Shown here piece after piece: positions 7,544 through 8,786 of a stretch of 8,786 nt of DNA. A program made the position numbers and the translations under genes. The notes beneath the pieces were generated by a model, which was not told where the DNA came from, ran no database searches, and saw only the letters and a list, made by a program, of their open reading frames with translations. The DNA is from JAGLTZ01 sp964637695. Its GTDB lineage: Bacteria; Blakebacterota; Blakebacteria; Blakebacterales; Blakebacteraceae. Within the stretch, counting starts at the first letter, position 1, and the number at the start of each line of letters is the position of its first letter. The DNA is taken from contig CAZWVF010000075.1 of assembly GCA_964637695.1 (NCBI GenBank), positions 1-8,786 on the forward strand, read 5' to 3'.

Positions 7544-8463
7544 CAACCTCCTACTGCAGCAGTCACACCGTACCGGCTGAGCCTGTCGGCAAATTCACCG
7601 GCCAGCTTCAGATTATCTGTCAGGTTACCTGTCAGATCGCCGGTCATCCGACAGGTCACTCCTATCCGGTCACATTTATGGGAACCGGCGATGTGAAAGG
7701 GAAGAAGATTAACTTCTTTCACATTCCTCAAAGAGGCGATGAATCTGCTGAATCCCTCCCTGTCCGCCTCCCTGTCGTTCACTCCGGGAATCAGAGGAAT
7801 GCGCACGACCAGTTCATCGTGAACTGAAGCGAGCTTCTCCAGATTCTTCAGAATCGGCACGTTCGAAACGCCCGTATATGTACGGTGCACTTCCTCATCA
7901 ATCGTCTTCAGATCGTAAAGAAAGAGATCGGTATATTCAACGATCCTCTCCACGTCCTCCCACGGTACATACCCCGAGGTTTCAACGGCAGTGTGTATCC
8001 CGGCTTCATGACATGCCCTGATCGTGTGGTAAAGGAAGTCGGGCTGCATGAGCGGCTCACCTCCGGAGAAGGTCACTCCCCCACCCGACTCCTCATAGAA
8101 CACCTTATCTTTCCTCACCTCCTCCAACACCTCCTCAACGGTGATCTCCCGGCCGATGATCTCCCGGGCTCCGGTGAAACAGGCATCTGCGCAACAGCCG
8201 CAACTCCGACACGCTTCCCAGACCTGTTCGAATCCGCCATATACCGCTTCAACTGCTCCGTTCGAACATGCCAGGTAACAATCGCCGCAGGCGATGCACA
8301 GGTCCGATCTGTATGAGAGATTTCGATCCCGGGAGAGCCCCTCCGGATTGTGACACCACCAGCAGTTGAGAGGGCATCCTTTCAGGAAAACCGTGGTACG
8401 GATTCCGGGACCATCGTGCACACAGAATTTCAGGATATTGAATATCAGGCCGGTTGCAGTCAT
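7543..8463 (-). CDS. hypE: Glycyl radical enzyme activase (radical SAM)
   Basis: This 306-residue radical SAM protein reductively cleaves S-adenosylmethionine to place the glycyl radical on its partner enzyme, here HypD. The SAM cluster motif CX3CX2C is GCPLNCWWC (Cys30, 34 and 37). It is followed by an inserted two-cluster ferredoxin domain with Cys56, 59, 62, 66 and Cys85, 88, 91, 95, the pattern expected of activases for non-PFL glycyl radical enzymes. TFSGGEPLMQ (about 131-140) is the SAM-binding GGE motif. The ATG at 8463 has AAGG 6 nt upstream. A TTG one codon earlier would be only 3 nt from it, so ATG is preferred. Its TGA overlaps the hypD ATG by one base, so the two are co-translated and the partner is certain by context. 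The C-terminal region contains a short tandem repeat where relatives usually have a charged linker. Confidence 0.9.
   Translation of the reverse strand: MTATGLIFNILKFCVHDGPGIRTTVFLKGCPLNCWWCHNPEGLSRDRNLSYRSDLCIACGDCYLACSNGAVEAVYGGFEQVWEACRSCGCCADACFTGAREIIGREITVEEVLEEVRKDKVFYEESGGGVTFSGGEPLMQPDFLYHTIRACHEAGIHTAVETSGYVPWEDVERIVEYTDLFLYDLKTIDEEVHRTYTGVSNVPILKNLEKLASVHDELVVRIPLIPGVNDREADREGFSRFIASLRNVKEVNLLPFHIAGSHKCDRIGVTCRMTGDLTGNLTDNLKLAGEFADRLSRYGVTAAVGG
7609..7644 (-). repeat. Three tandem 12-nt units within hypE
   Basis: Three consecutive 12-nt units (ACCGGCGATCTG, ACAGGTAACCTG, ACAGATAATCTG on the coding strand) encode TGDL, TGNL and TDNL near residues 274-285 of the activase. The repeat is in frame and imperfect, consistent with an old replication-slippage expansion in the linker before the last helix. 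Confidence 0.6.
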
Positions 8464-8544
8464 CAATTGCCTTATCTCGAGGTTTCTCCTGCTCTCAGAC
8501 CGGGCTCTCTGCTATCTCCTGATTGTGACAGCTTTTCGAAGAGC

Positions 8545-8568
8545 CGAACATATCGTACAGTATATTCG
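8545..8568 (-). promoter_or_regulatory. 24-bp dyad overlapping a -10 box upstream of hypE
   Basis: Nine of twelve base pairs of this 24-bp segment are symmetric about a central GTAC. The outer arms are CGAA and TTCG, and the inner arms ATA and TAT. Within it, TATACT (8559-8564, minus strand) matches the -10 consensus at five of six positions. No good -35 hexamer is found at 17 nt. The segment lies in the 115-bp gap between the stop of the upstream gene and the hypE start. A dimeric repressor bound here would block transcription of hypED. A smaller imperfect palindrome centred on TTCGAA (8531-8544) lies just downstream. Confidence 0.45.
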
Positions 8569-8578
8569 TTCTATTATT

Positions 8579-8786
8579 CTATTCCTTGATCTCCAGCCTG
8601 ACCGCAAGGATCACAGCCTTTACATCTCCGTCCAGGGTCGTTCCAACCAGGGTTGTCTGACCATCCCGGATCATGGCTGATGTGCTGAGCAGATCCGTGG
8701 TGTACTGGTTCAGCCGCAGTTCAATTAAGAGCAGCCTCTCTGCTCATCATCTCGATCGCTGCATTTCTGGTGATCGTGTAGAGCCA
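8579..8786 (-). CDS. C-terminal part of an unrecognised gene, frame split
   Basis: From the right edge, one minus-strand frame reads an amphipathic stretch with NAAIEMMSREAALN, then stops at 8721-8723. A second frame, open from 8743, continues with ELRLNQYTTDLLSTSAMIRD and GQTTLVGTTLDGDVKAVILA, ending at a TAG at 8579-8581. The second frame has no good start codon or ribosome site, and its codons (AGG, CTG, GAG, ATC, AAG) match the neighbours. The simplest reading is a single protein broken by one extra base between about 8723 and 8743, from a sequencing error or a mutation. I do not recognise the family. The Ala/Glu-rich helix followed by a short beta-like tail faintly resembles periplasmic LPP20-type lipoproteins, but this is weak. 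Alternatively the first frame is the true end of the gene and the second is chance. Confidence 0.42.

Noticed and set aside
7627..7656. 7-bp inverted repeat ACCTGTC/GACAGGT with a 16-nt spacer
   Set aside because: It lies inside hypE and partly arises from the tandem repeat there, so a regulatory role is not supported.
7073..7696. 207-codon plus-strand frame across the hypE/hypD junction
   Set aside because: It is antisense to two well-supported genes with no domain and no initiation signal.
1..8786. CRISPR array, tRNA, rRNA, insertion sequence or phage genes
   Set aside because: No regularly spaced repeats, cloverleaf sequences, transposase motifs or terminal repeats were seen. The window is ordinary metabolic gene content apart from the signals listed.

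Overview
The window is a dense, roughly 55% GC bacterial segment with six complete genes and one gene running off the right edge. The organism is probably a Gram-negative anaerobe. It carries an oxygen-sensitive glycyl radical enzyme with its activase, and a secreted lipoprotein with a canonical lipobox. The symporter subfamily and the uncharacterised kinase/nucleotidyltransferase pair are of a kind I associate with environmental phyla such as Planctomycetes, Bacteroidetes relatives and candidate phyla. I cannot name the species.

Layout. Left block (26-4030, minus strand): three overlapping genes form a tight operon, transcribed in the order Na+/solute symporter, nucleotidyltransferase, galactokinase-like GHMP kinase. 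This looks like uptake of a sugar, phosphorylation at C1 and conversion to an NDP-sugar. Centre (4031-5098): a 171-bp divergent intergenic region with notable inverted repeats, then a plus-strand lipoprotein metallophosphoesterase. Right block (5180-8463, minus strand): a radical-SAM activase and a glycyl radical dehydratase, translationally coupled through a TGATG junction. The dehydratase aligns by eye along its whole length with trans-4-hydroxy-L-proline dehydratase (HypD) and keeps all the active-site residues I recall for that enzyme. The phosphoesterase gene and hypD converge on an 81-bp gap. Right edge (8579-8786, minus strand): the C-terminal end of an unrecognised gene whose reading frame appears split by a frameshift.

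How they may work together. HypE installs the glycyl radical on HypD, which dehydrates hydroxyproline to pyrroline-5-carboxylate. The reductase ProC that usually completes the route to proline is not in the window. The left block is a separate transcription unit. One speculative link is use of hydroxyproline-rich glycoproteins, with glycan sugars activated by the kinase/nucleotidyltransferase pair and hydroxyproline used by HypD. Simple adjacency of unrelated operons is equally possible.

The most interesting non-coding signals are three. A 21-bp-arm inverted repeat abuts the symporter ribosome binding site and pairs much better as RNA on the symporter strand than on the other. A near-perfect 24-bp dyad overlaps a good -10 box upstream of hypE. 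The phosphoesterase leader has two mutually exclusive pairings next to its Shine-Dalgarno sequence.
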